Positions 1-6,519 of a DNA stretch of 43,100 nt are shown one piece after another. The stretch comes from Gemmataceae bacterium (GTDB taxonomy: Bacteria > Planctomycetota > Planctomycetia > Gemmatales > Gemmataceae). Each line of letters opens with the position of its first letter. Within the stretch, counting starts at the first letter, position 1. The translations under genes and the position numbers were made by a program. The stretch lies in the NCBI GenBank assembly GCA_022616435.1, contig JAKEET010000146.1, positions 1 through 43,100 of the forward strand. Direction: 5' to 3'. Below the pieces are notes generated by a model. That model searched no databases. It saw nothing but the letters and a program-made list of their open reading frames with translations, and had not been told where the DNA came from.

Positions 1-46
1 CCGCGAAAGCATGCCACCCGAAACAATGCCGTGAACGTGAGAAACC

Positions 47-598
47 TCAGCTCTTCGTCTCCGGATTCTCCGGCGTCGATGCGGCCGTTGTGGTTTCCGG
101 CCCTGGAAGTGTCTCTGCCTTCGGTGTCTCTTCCTTGGGGGGCTCTTCGATGCGCGGGGCGGGGGCCGGCGCCTTGGTGCGGACCTTGGTTTCGCCCGCC
201 TTGAGAAGTTCGAGGTAGGCCGTCCGGCCGGCGTCGCCCAGCCGCCGTTCGTGGCGTTTGATGACCCGGGTGTAACCGCCGGGCCGATCCTTGAAGCGGG
301 GGCCGATGTCGGTGAACAGCTTCTGCACGATGGTGCGCAAATCGGGCTTGTCGGCTTCCGGGGCCACCGCCGCGCCGGACGTCGACCCCAGCCGCATGAT
401 GACCAGGCGCCGCGCGTGCAGCGTCCCCCGCTTGGCCAGGGTGATGAGCTTCTCGACGAACGGCCGCACCGCCTTGGCCTTCTCCAGCGTGGTGATGATG
501 CGCTCGTGGCGAATCAGTGCCATGGCCAGGTTGCGATACAGGGCCGTCCGATGCGGCGCGTTGCGCCCCAGTTTGTATCCGGCTTTGCGATGTCGCAT
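47..598 (-). CDS. rplQ: 50S ribosomal protein L17
   Basis: L17 is a large-subunit ribosomal protein that binds 23S rRNA near the exit tunnel. The N-terminus MRHRKAGYKLGR and the following RTALYRNLAMALI and RVIKRHERRLGD stretches are diagnostic. I start at the ATG of MRHRK; an in-frame start six codons upstream gives an unlikely N-terminus. The protein has about 183 residues, against roughly 120 for many bacterial L17s. The surplus is a C-terminal tail (about residues 120-183) rich in Pro, Glu, Thr and Ala. It is the last visible gene of the rpmJ-rpsM-rpsK-rpsD-rpoA-rplQ run, separated from rpoA by a spacer filled with 7-bp repeats. Family assignment is certain; the function of the tail is unknown. 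Confidence 0.97.
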   Translation of the reverse strand: MRHRKAGYKLGRNAPHRTALYRNLAMALIRHERIITTLEKAKAVRPFVEKLITLAKRGTLHARRLVIMRLGSTSGAAVAPEADKPDLRTIVQKLFTDIGPRFKDRPGGYTRVIKRHERRLGDAGRTAYLELLKAGETKVRTKAPAPAPRIEEPPKEETPKAETLPGPETTTAASTPENPETKS

Positions 599-611
599 AA
601 CGTTCGTCCCT

Positions 612-704
612 GTCATTAGTCATTAGTCATTAGTCATTAGTCATTAGCAGCCGGCTGCTGTGTCCAATAACCGGTGACTAACGACCAGCGACTAATGACC
701 AAAC
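612..704. repeat. Inverted heptamer arrays in rplQ-rpoA spacer
   Basis: Five perfect tandem copies of TCATTAG (about 613-647) are followed after a short GC-rich middle by four degenerate copies of the reverse-complement unit (GTGACTA, ACGACCA, GCGACTA, ATGACCA at 674-701). The two arrays can pair as a long imperfect hairpin in the transcript. Read on the minus strand, the unit contains overlapping TAA, ATG and TGA in changing frames. The spacer is much lower in GC than its surroundings. Function unknown. Confidence 0.85.
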
Positions 705-706
705 AA

Positions 707-1705
707 TTACCTTCGTGCCGTCGGCAGCTTCATGCCAAGGGCCAGGCCGCGTTCGGCGAGCTTGGCTTTGACTTCCTTGAGGGTGGTTTCGCCGAAGTTG
801 CGGACTTCGAGCAGTTCGTCGTCGTTGCGGATCACCAGATCGCGCACCGTGGTGATCCCTTCGGATTCGAGGCAGTTGGTGGCCCGCACCGACAACTCCA
901 GCTCGGCCAGGCTCATGCCCAGCTTGCGCTCCAGTTCCTGATCGACCTGGTCGCCGACCGCGGCGGCGTCCATGCGGTCGTCGAGGGCCAGCTCCGGCCC
1001 AGGCTCGGCGTACTGGATGAACGGGTTCAGGTGCTTCCGCATGATCTTGGCGCCTTCCACCAGCGCCAGGTGCGGGCCGATGGTGCCGTTGGTCCAGATC
1101 TCGATCACCAGGCGGTCATAGTTCGTCCGCTGGCCGACGCGGGTTTCCTCGATCTCGTACTTCACGCGCACCACCGGCGAGAAGCTCGAATCGACCGGGA
1201 TGACGCCGATCTCGCGCTCGCGGCCGGCGTTCTCGTCCGCGGTGCGGTAACCGCGGCCGTTCTCGACGGTCATCTCCACGATGAACGGCACGTCGTCGGT
1301 CAAGGTGGCGATGATGTGCTCGGGGTTGATGATCTGCACGGTGTCGTCGGCGACGATCTGGGCGCCGGTGACCACGCCCTTGTCGTGACGGTCGATGCGG
1401 ATGGCCTTGGTCTGATCGCTGGTGTTCTTGACGACCAGGCTCTTGATGTTGAGGATGATGTCGGTCACATCCTCGACGACGCCGGGGATGGTGGTGATCT
1501 CGTGCTGCACCCCCTGGATCTTGACGCGCGTGACGGCGGAGCCTTCCAGGCTGGACAGGAGGATGCGCCGCAGACTGTTGCCGACGGTGACGCCAAAGCC
1601 GCGTTCGAACGGCTCGGCGAAGAACTTTCCGTAGGTGTCGGTCAGGGTTTCGCGTTCGCAGCTCAGACGGTTGGGCAGTTCGAGCCCACGCCATTTGACA
1701 CGCAT
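707..1705 (-). CDS. rpoA: DNA-directed RNA polymerase subunit alpha
   Basis: This subunit dimerises to scaffold assembly of the RNA polymerase core; its C-terminal domain contacts UP elements and activators. The N-terminal domain shows the classical [20 protein letters not shown] region (about residues 36-55), with [14 protein letters not shown] after it. The C-terminal domain carries [16 protein letters not shown] and the helix-hairpin-helix region ending [13 protein letters not shown] (about residues 268-315). Length 332 aa is normal. The start [11 protein letters not shown] is the only well-supported ATG. It lies in the usual place between rpsD and rplQ and is surely co-transcribed with them. 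Confidence 0.98.
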   Translation of the reverse strand: MRVKWRGLELPNRLSCERETLTDTYGKFFAEPFERGFGVTVGNSLRRILLSSLEGSAVTRVKIQGVQHEITTIPGVVEDVTDIILNIKSLVVKNTSDQTKAIRIDRHDKGVVTGAQIVADDTVQIINPEHIIATLTDDVPFIVEMTVENGRGYRTADENAGREREIGVIPVDSSFSPVVRVKYEIEETRVGQRTNYDRLVIEIWTNGTIGPHLALVEGAKIMRKHLNPFIQYAEPGPELALDDRMDAAAVGDQVDQELERKLGMSLAELELSVRATNCLESEGITTVRDLVIRNDDELLEVRNFGETTLKEVKAKLAERGLALGMKLPTARR

Positions 1706-1759
1706 ATGCCGAGGCCTCCACGGAAGCGAGAAGAAACTTCCGAAGTCTTGAACGCAAGT

Positions 1760-2401
1760 CTATCGCGAGCAGAACTCGATGATCAGTTGCTCTTGCAGCT
1801 GGTCATCCTTGGCCAGCCGGGGATCCACGTCGGTCCGCGACGGCAGCCGGGTCAACCGGCCTTCAGGCGGCTCCGAGCCGGTGATCTCCAGGAAATCGGG
1901 GATCGGTTGCGGGTGCGATTGCTGATTCAGCTTGACCAGCTTGACGCTGTGCTCGCGGTTCTTGACCGCCACCTTGTCGCCGGCCCTGAGCAGGATGCTG
2001 GGGACGTTGCAGAACTTGCCGTTGACGAGCACGTGGCCGTGGGTGACGAGCTGGCGGGCGCCGGCGCGGGACGGGGCGAAGCCGAGCCGGTGGACGACGT
2101 TGTCAAGCCGGCGCTCCATGATGCTCAAGAGCGCCTCGCCGGTGTTTTCCGGCGAACGCGAGGCGATGGCGAAGTAGCGGCGGAACTGCTTCTCGAGCAC
2201 GCCGTAAAAGCGTTTGAGCTTCTGCTTTTCGCGGAGCCGCACGCCGTACTCGCTGAGCTTGCCGCGACGGTTGTGCATGCCGGGCGGCGTGTCGCGCCGC
2301 TCGATGGCGCACTTGGGGCTTTCGCAGCGCGCGCCCTTGAGGTACAGCTTCATCCCCTCGCGGCGGCAAATCTGGCAAACGGAATCGAGATGACGAGCCA
2401 T
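1760..2401 (-). CDS. rpsD: 30S ribosomal protein S4
   Basis: S4 is a primary 16S rRNA-binding protein that nucleates small-subunit assembly and, in other bacteria, autoregulates its operon. I start at MARHLDSVC; a longer in-frame ORF runs 25 codons into the upstream repeat spacer and is rejected. The protein has 213 aa. Cysteines at about 9, 12, 26 and 31 (CQIC...C...C) mark the zinc-binding form of S4. The S4 RNA-binding domain is evident at RLDNVVHRLGFAPSRAGARQ and the following LVTHGHVLVNGK. The gene order rpsK-rpsD-rpoA is canonical. Whether an S4 leader target exists is not visible; the upstream spacer is instead a heptamer-repeat region. Confidence 0.97.
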   Translation of the reverse strand: MARHLDSVCQICRREGMKLYLKGARCESPKCAIERRDTPPGMHNRRGKLSEYGVRLREKQKLKRFYGVLEKQFRRYFAIASRSPENTGEALLSIMERRLDNVVHRLGFAPSRAGARQLVTHGHVLVNGKFCNVPSILLRAGDKVAVKNREHSVKLVKLNQQSHPQPIPDFLEITGSEPPEGRLTRLPSRTDVDPRLAKDDQLQEQLIIEFCSR

Positions 2402-2403
2402 AG

Positions 2404-2537
2404 TGATTTTCGATCTTGGATTGACGATTTCCGATTTTCTTCGTTGGGGTCCACATCCCCGTCTGTCCCACACCACACCACGCGATTCTCGACTTCTGAT
2501 TCCCGCAATCGAAAATCAAAAATCGAAATTCGACAAT
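2404..2537. repeat. Inverted heptamer arrays in rpsD-rpsK spacer
   Basis: The whole spacer is built on a 7-bp period. About five units of the type GATTTTC (GATTTTC, GATCTTG, GATTGAC, GATTTCC, GATTTTC) start at 2405. After about 40 nt of unrelated sequence, units GATTCTC, GACTTCT, GATTCCC lead into inverted units GAAAATC, AAAAATC, GAAATTC, GACAATC just before the end of rpsK. The inverted halves could pair in RNA. The unit sequence differs from the rplQ-rpoA spacer, but the period and the inverted layout are the same. Confidence 0.8.
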
Positions 2538-2917
2538 CAAACGCGTCGTTTCTTCGGCGGCCGGCAGCCGTTGTGGGGCAGCGGCGTCACGTCTTCGATG
2601 GCTTTCACGTTGAGCCCCGCTTGCTGCAGCGCCGTCACCGCCGATTCGCGGCCGGAGCCGGGGCCCTTCACCTTCACTTCGATTTCCTTGAGACCGAACT
2701 TCAACGCCTTGTCGGCGGCGATCTCGGCGGCGCGCTGGGCGGCGAACGGCGTGCTCTTGCGCGACCCCTTGAAACCCACCGTCCCGGCCGAGGCGAAACA
2801 GAGCGTGTCGCCGTTGGTGTCGGTGATGGTCACGATGGTGTTGTTGAAGGTCGACTTGACGTGAGCGACGCCCCGGCTGACGTTGCGGCGCGCTTTCTTC
2901 TTCTTGCTCTTGGCCAT
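2537..2917 (-). CDS. rpsK: 30S ribosomal protein S11
   Basis: S11 lies on the small-subunit platform and contacts 16S rRNA near the decoding region. The core [19 protein letters not shown], the [18 protein letters not shown] segment and the C-terminal [18 protein letters not shown] are unmistakable. Length 126 aa is normal, and the start at [11 protein letters not shown] gives the usual basic N-terminus. It sits between rpsM and rpsD as in most bacteria, with unusually long repeat-bearing spacers on both sides. Confidence 0.98.
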   Translation of the reverse strand: MAKSKKKKARRNVSRGVAHVKSTFNNTIVTITDTNGDTLCFASAGTVGFKGSRKSTPFAAQRAAEIAADKALKFGLKEIEVKVKGPGSGRESAVTALQQAGLNVKAIEDVTPLPHNGCRPPKKRRV

Positions 2918-3021
2918 GAGCGCCCTATTGCAATGAGCTTCCTATGCAATGAACACGGCCCACCCCCATCGGGCGGGCCTGGAAACTTCTAAACATAGAG
3001 AAAGATGCGGACACCGGCAAG

Positions 3022-3084
3022 GCCAGGAGTCAAGAGTCAGGTGTCAGCGGCGGCGCGATTCCTGATTCCTGAACCCCTGATCCC
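3022..3084. repeat. Inverted heptamer arrays in rpsK-rpsM spacer
   Basis: Units AGGAGTC, AAGAGTC, AGGTGTC run forward, then after a short GC-rich stretch the units GATTCCT, GATTCCT, GAACCCCT, GATCCCT run as approximate reverse complements. The two arrays could form an imperfect stem in the mRNA between rpsM and rpsK. This is the third spacer of this operon with the same design. Confidence 0.78.
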
Positions 3085-3086
3085 TA

Positions 3087-3470
3087 CTACCGCATTTCCT
3101 TGACCCCCTTCTTCCCGGCAACGGTCTTCCGCGGGCCCTTGCGGGTGCGGGCGTTGGTGCGGGTCCGCTGGCCGCGGACCGGCAGGCCGCGGCGATGCCG
3201 CAGGCCCCGGTAGCAGCCGATGTCGCGCAACCGGGCGATGTTCTGCTGCGTTTGCCGGCGAAGCGGCCCCTCCACGACGTATTCCCGGTCGAGGATCGCC
3301 GCCAGCCGGGCGATGTCCTCGTCGCTCAGCTCCTTGGCCTTGCGCGTCGGCAGCACCTTGGCCTTGGCGCACACCTCCAGCGCGGTCGTCGGCCCGATGC
3401 CGTAGATGTAGCGCAGGGAAATGTGCGTGGGTTTGTCGTTGGGAAGGTCAACGCCCAGAATACGCGGCAT
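3087..3470 (-). CDS. rpsM: 30S ribosomal protein S13
   Basis: S13 is a small-subunit head protein contacting the P-site tRNA and bridging to the large subunit. Diagnostic segments are [13 protein letters not shown] at the start, [18 protein letters not shown] (helix-hairpin-helix-like RNA-binding region), and the C-terminal [20 protein letters not shown] followed by a basic tail. Length 127 aa is typical. It follows rpmJ and precedes rpsK on the same strand. Confidence 0.98.
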   Translation of the reverse strand: MPRILGVDLPNDKPTHISLRYIYGIGPTTALEVCAKAKVLPTRKAKELSDEDIARLAAILDREYVVEGPLRRQTQQNIARLRDIGCYRGLRHRRGLPVRGQRTRTNARTRKGPRKTVAGKKGVKEMR

Positions 3471-3488
3471 GGATGCTCCTGACGTCCG

Positions 3489-3531
3489 GAGGGCAGGCGT
3501 AAGGCAGGCTGGTAAGGCAGGCTGCCTGCCA
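3489..3531. repeat. Short GGCAGGC direct and inverted repeats, rpsM-rpmJ spacer
   Basis: The motif GTAAGGCAGGCT occurs twice in tandem (12-13 bp period), preceded by a GGCAGGC and followed by its inverse GCCTGCC, so a small hairpin is possible. It fills most of the 66-nt spacer between rpmJ and rpsM. This differs from the 7-bp arrays in the next spacers. No function can be assigned. Confidence 0.6.
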
Positions 3532-3536
3532 TGGGT

Positions 3537-3650
3537 TTACCCCTGGCGCTGTTTGTGGCGCGGATTGCTGCAAATCACGCGCACCACGCCGCGCCGCCGG
3601 ATGATCTTGCAGTTCTCACAGATACGCTTGACACTCGAACGCACTTTCAT
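3537..3650 (-). CDS. rpmJ: 50S ribosomal protein L36
   Basis: This 37-residue zinc-binding ribosomal protein of the large subunit was read directly from the DNA. The translation is [20 protein letters not shown] followed by [17 protein letters not shown]. The zinc ligands Cys11, Cys14, Cys27 and His32 are all present, so this is the zinc (C+) form. A perfect GGAGGTG ribosome-binding site lies just upstream (3655-3661 on the complementary strand). It directly precedes rpsM, the usual bacterial arrangement. Confidence 0.96.
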   Translation of the reverse strand: MKVRSSVKRICENCKIIRRRGVVRVICSNPRHKQRQG

Positions 3651-3780
3651 GGTTCACCTCCGGCGGCGCATGCGAAACTCGCATTGTAGAAAAAGCGCCC
3701 GGCCCGCTCAAGGGGAGCCATCATTCTACGGCGGCCGTCAAGACCGGCAACCGCCGCATACAGTTCGCCGCGAAGCGTTC

Positions 3781-3922
3781 GCCGCTTGCGGCTTAGCGTT
3801 CGGGAGTTGCGTTCAAATGCCCCCGACGCCTTGACCGAAGCCCCTGGGGCCTGGCAGAATCGTAAGGACTTCGGCAGTATCGGAAACGAACTCAGGAAGG
3901 CGAACGCTAAGCCGCAAGCGGC
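3781..3922. repeat. Inverted repeat, GCCGCTTGCGGCTTAGCG family, wide loop
   Basis: Two perfectly complementary 22-nt arms (3781-3802 and 3901-3922) flank a 98-nt interval. The right arm is identical to the right arm of the hairpin at 42701-42757, so this is a dispersed family. It lies in the divergent region between rpmJ and the VOC gene, so a simple terminator role is less likely here. The rest of this roughly 300-nt interval holds no recognisable gene. Confidence 0.85.
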
Positions 3923-3962
3923 CGGGTCCAGCCGCAAACGGCGGGTTCGCCGGAGGATACTC

Positions 3963-4352
3963 ATGACCATCGAGCATCTGGCGTTGAACGTCGCCGACCC
4001 AGTCGCCATGGCGGCTTGGTATGGCAAGCATCTCGACATGCGGGTGGTGCGGCAGGTGGACGGCGGGCCGAACACTCGGTTCGTGGCCGACGCCGCCGGC
4101 CGGACCGTCCTGGAGCTGTACCATCAAACGCGGGCGCCGATCCCGGACTATCGCGCCATGGACCCGTTCGTCTTTCACATCGCGTTCCTGGCCGACGACG
4201 TGGCCGCCCAGCGGCAGCGGCTGTTGACGGCGGGCGCGACCAGCGTCCTGGACCTCACCACCGCGGACAACGGCGACGTGATGGCCTTCCTCCGCGACCC
4301 GTGGGGCGTCACCATCCAGCTGGTGAAGCGGGCCCAGCCGCTGATCGGATGA
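3963..4352 (+). CDS. VOC (glyoxalase/bleomycin-resistance) family protein
   Basis: A single VOC domain of 129 aa with the beta-alpha-beta-beta-beta plan. It begins MTIEHLALNVADPVAMAAWY, has a middle strand VLELYHQ, then FHIAFLADDV, and ends with the typical FLRDPWGVTIQLVKR. The possible metal ligands are His5, the Glu of LELY and the His of FHIAF; the last position is Gln where many members have Glu. The start is chosen because GGAGG lies 7 nt upstream of this ATG; the longer upstream reading runs through an inverted repeat. Substrate unknown: family members act as lyases, dioxygenases, isomerases or drug-binding proteins. It is monocistronic and converges with the transglutaminase gene. Confidence 0.88.
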   Translation: MTIEHLALNVADPVAMAAWYGKHLDMRVVRQVDGGPNTRFVADAAGRTVLELYHQTRAPIPDYRAMDPFVFHIAFLADDVAAQRQRLLTAGATSVLDLTTADNGDVMAFLRDPWGVTIQLVKRAQPLIG

Positions 4353-4356
4353 TCCG

Positions 4357-4428
4357 GCTTGCCGTCTAGCGCTCGCGTTATCGCGCCGTGTTCTCCGTCC
4401 TTGTTCAGCGAGCGCGGAACGGCAAGCC
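4357..4428. terminator. Convergent-gene hairpin, GCTTGCCGT-type repeat
   Basis: Arms GCTTGCCGTCTAGCGCTCGC (4357-4376) and the near reverse complement at 4408-4428 pair with a few mismatches. The hairpin sits exactly between the stop codons of the convergent VOC and transglutaminase genes, so a bidirectional terminator role is plausible. A close relative lies at 40840-40912, and a single arm at 11650-11670. No U-tract follows. Confidence 0.65.
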
Positions 4429-4433
4429 ACGAC

Positions 4434-5930
4434 CTACGGTTGCCCGGTCTTCACCTCGACCAGCTTGAACGACAACCTGCCCAGCGTCTCGAGCATCCCT
4501 TTGGCGCCGCGCTCTTGCGAGCCGAAGCTGATGTGCGTGGCGTCCACTTCGGTCTGCCCCATCGACGCGTCCACGGGCACCCAGACGCCGTCGAGCACCA
4601 CTTCGTTCCAGGCGTGGCCGCCGAAGGCCTTGTTGTCGTCGCCGATGTAGAGCAAGCCGGACACTTCGCGCGACGGCACGCCGGCGGCCCGCGCCAGCGT
4701 CGTGGTCAAGAGCGCATACGACTTGCAGTCCCCCTTCTTGCGGCGGATCAGGTCGTGGATGTTCGGCAGCGACGCCGACAAGCTCGGCTCCACATAGTCG
4801 TGGACGAACTCGACGATCCGCTTCACCTTGTCCGCCGGCGTCTTGGCGTCGCCGACCGCCTCGGCGGCAAGCTCCTTGATCTTGGGATGCGTGATCGGAC
4901 AGGTCAGCGTCTCGCGGAGGTTGTCCTCGATCTCCTTGTCGGTGACCTTGGCCGGGCGGCCGTACTTCTTGCCGAGCTTGAGGAGCGCGGGGCCCTTGCC
5001 GTCGCCCTTGCTGTTGTCGGGTGCGTGGAACGCTTGCCGTGGACCGTTTTCGAACGCCGTCCCATCGAGCCCGGACACCTCGACCACCAGCTCGCGCACG
5101 TCGCGAGTCGGCCCGAGCGCCCGGTCCACCTTCACCATCCCCAGAATGAACAGGTCCTGGCTGAACTCGGCGTTCTTGGCGTGCTCTTCCGGCTCCAGGC
5201 GAATGTCGAAGATCGCGAACTTGCCGGAGAGCATGCGGCCGTGATCGTCGTAGCGCGACAGCATGGTGAGCTGCCGCGACTCCGATTCGATCTCGTAGTA
5301 GTGCACCTTCACGCCGCCGGCCAGGCTGGTCTTCTCGTCCTTGACCTTGCTGGTCTGCGGCTCCAGCTTCAGCTCCTGCATGTTGAAATCCTTGGAGGCG
5401 AGCTGATCGCCCGGCTTGGGGCGGCGGCGCACCCAGCGCTCGGTGGCGGTGGAATCCAGGAACGTGTAGTCGATCGGGCCATGCTTCTTGGTCCGCGTGA
5501 CGTCGCCGGACACGTGCGTGATCGTGAAACCGTCGCCGGCGCGTTCGAGCTCCATGCTGACCTTGGCGACGCCGTTCTCGGACTGCACGAACGAACCCTT
5601 GAGCAACCGATAAGGGGGCTTGGATTCGAAGGTCACGCTCTGGGTCAACGACAGCTCGGATCGTTGCCCGAACGACACCAGCTTCATGACCAACGTGAAC
5701 GATTCGCGCACGCCGCCGTCCACCTTCTCGCGCGTGGTCCGGCAATAGCCCATCTTCTTGCCCTTGAGATACAAGCCATACCAGTCGGTCTGCGGCTCGA
5801 GGTCCTTGGCCGTGATCGTCCGGGCGTCGGGCGCTTGCGCCTGCGCGGCGGCCAGACCGCTGCCCAGGGCGGCCGCCGGCACGGCCGGGAACAGAATGAC
5901 CAACAGCGGCAGCCAAAGGATGCGCCACAT
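4434..5930 (-). CDS. Exported transglutaminase-like cysteine protease-fold protein
   Basis: A 498-aa protein with an N-terminal signal peptide (WRILWLPLLVILFPAVPAAA) and a C-terminal transglutaminase-like domain. The catalytic triad is visible: Cys in KKGDCKSYALL, His in GGHAWNEVVLDG and Asp in WVPVDASMG. The first 300 residues are beta-rich with no recognised domain. The start ATG at 5930 has AAGGAG about 8 nt upstream; the longer ORF is rejected. It is likely periplasmic and may act as a peptidase, amidase or cross-linking enzyme; the substrate is unknown. It is divergent from the small membrane-protein gene and convergent with the VOC gene. Confidence 0.85.
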   Translation of the reverse strand: MWRILWLPLLVILFPAVPAAALGSGLAAAQAQAPDARTITAKDLEPQTDWYGLYLKGKKMGYCRTTREKVDGGVRESFTLVMKLVSFGQRSELSLTQSVTFESKPPYRLLKGSFVQSENGVAKVSMELERAGDGFTITHVSGDVTRTKKHGPIDYTFLDSTATERWVRRRPKPGDQLASKDFNMQELKLEPQTSKVKDEKTSLAGGVKVHYYEIESESRQLTMLSRYDDHGRMLSGKFAIFDIRLEPEEHAKNAEFSQDLFILGMVKVDRALGPTRDVRELVVEVSGLDGTAFENGPRQAFHAPDNSKGDGKGPALLKLGKKYGRPAKVTDKEIEDNLRETLTCPITHPKIKELAAEAVGDAKTPADKVKRIVEFVHDYVEPSLSASLPNIHDLIRRKKGDCKSYALLTTTLARAAGVPSREVSGLLYIGDDNKAFGGHAWNEVVLDGVWVPVDASMGQTEVDATHISFGSQERGAKGMLETLGRLSFKLVEVKTGQP

Positions 5931-6203
5931 GAAGTTGCTCCTTGAAGAAACGCCACGGCCGCGGGGCGGCCCGGAGTCGGCTCGGCCGCGGCCCACCAAC
6001 CCGTTTATACCATTTTTGCGAGCAATTCCTACGATTCCCGAAAAACCTTGCGAAAAACGTGGAATGTGGCCGGTTGCGGCCACCTGGAGAACCGCTACAA
6101 TGTTGCCTTGAGGTTTGCCCTGACGCGGCCGATGCCCTGAACCAGCCGATGCACCAGCCGATGGTCTGAACCAGCGCACCTCAGGGAAGCCAACGAGGCG
6201 TCA

Positions 6204-6386
6204 ATGGAAAAGTGGATGTGCTGGAGCGCCATGGGAATCTCCGGCGTTCTCCTGCTATTGTTCATCCTGGACCTCACGATCAAATTCCCATTCAACTCGC
6301 TGAATCCGATCGTGGATATCGTCAGCGCCATCGCCTGCGCCATCGTTCTGTACCTCGCCTGGGACGCGTACAGCGACCTGCGGTAG
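6204..6386 (+). CDS. Small membrane protein, two predicted TM helices
   Basis: A 60-aa hypothetical protein starting MEKWMCWSAMGISGVLLLLF. Two hydrophobic segments (about residues 9-25 and 36-52) are separated by a short loop KFPFNSLN, and the end DAYSDLR is polar. No catalytic motif is visible. No strong ribosome-binding site is seen upstream. The hydrophobic pattern and GC-rich third positions support coding. The preceding ~270 nt upstream of the gene, divergent from the transglutaminase gene, contains direct repeats of ACCAGCCGATG near 6140-6162. Confidence 0.65.
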   Translation: MEKWMCWSAMGISGVLLLLFILDLTIKFPFNSLNPIVDIVSAIACAIVLYLAWDAYSDLR

Positions 6387-6388
6387 TG

Positions 6389-6416
6389 GGCGATTTTCGA
6401 TTTTCGATCTTCGATT
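6389..6416. repeat. Short heptamer array downstream of small membrane protein gene
   Basis: Units GATTTTC, GATTTTC, GATCTTC, GATTGCA form a 7-bp array directly after the stop codon. The unit is the one seen in the rpsD-rpsK spacer. There is no inverted partner array here; instead a large GC-rich inverted repeat follows. Confidence 0.75.
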
Positions 6417-6436
6417 GCATTGAGGGTGCCGATGGT

Positions 6437-6519
6437 GGCCGGGGCTGAGTCTTCGAAGCCCCGGCTGCCAGCCAATCGCGTGCGGCGTCGCCCGGGGCTT
6501 CGAAGACTCAGCCCCGGCC
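6437..6519. terminator. 28-bp perfect inverted repeat between convergent genes
   Basis: Arms at 6437-6464 and 6492-6519 are perfectly complementary over 28 bp (core GGGGCTGAGTCTTCGAAGCC) with a 27-nt loop containing CCAATCGCGTG. The right arm contains the stop codon and last codons of the CobA-HemD gene. A related element in the opposite orientation lies at 27840-27928, with the same loop core inverted. The position between convergent genes suggests a terminator; the repeated structure suggests a mobile or REP-like origin. Confidence 0.8.

Noticed and set aside
674..2992. 772-codon plus-strand frame across rpoA, rpsD and rpsK
   Set aside because: Three certain ribosomal/polymerase genes lie on the opposite strand; the frame starts in a heptamer array (MTND text) and has no domain.
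3781..3922. Possible CRISPR or attachment-site pair
   Set aside because: The arms are inverted, only two copies occur here, and there are no spacers or cas/integrase genes.
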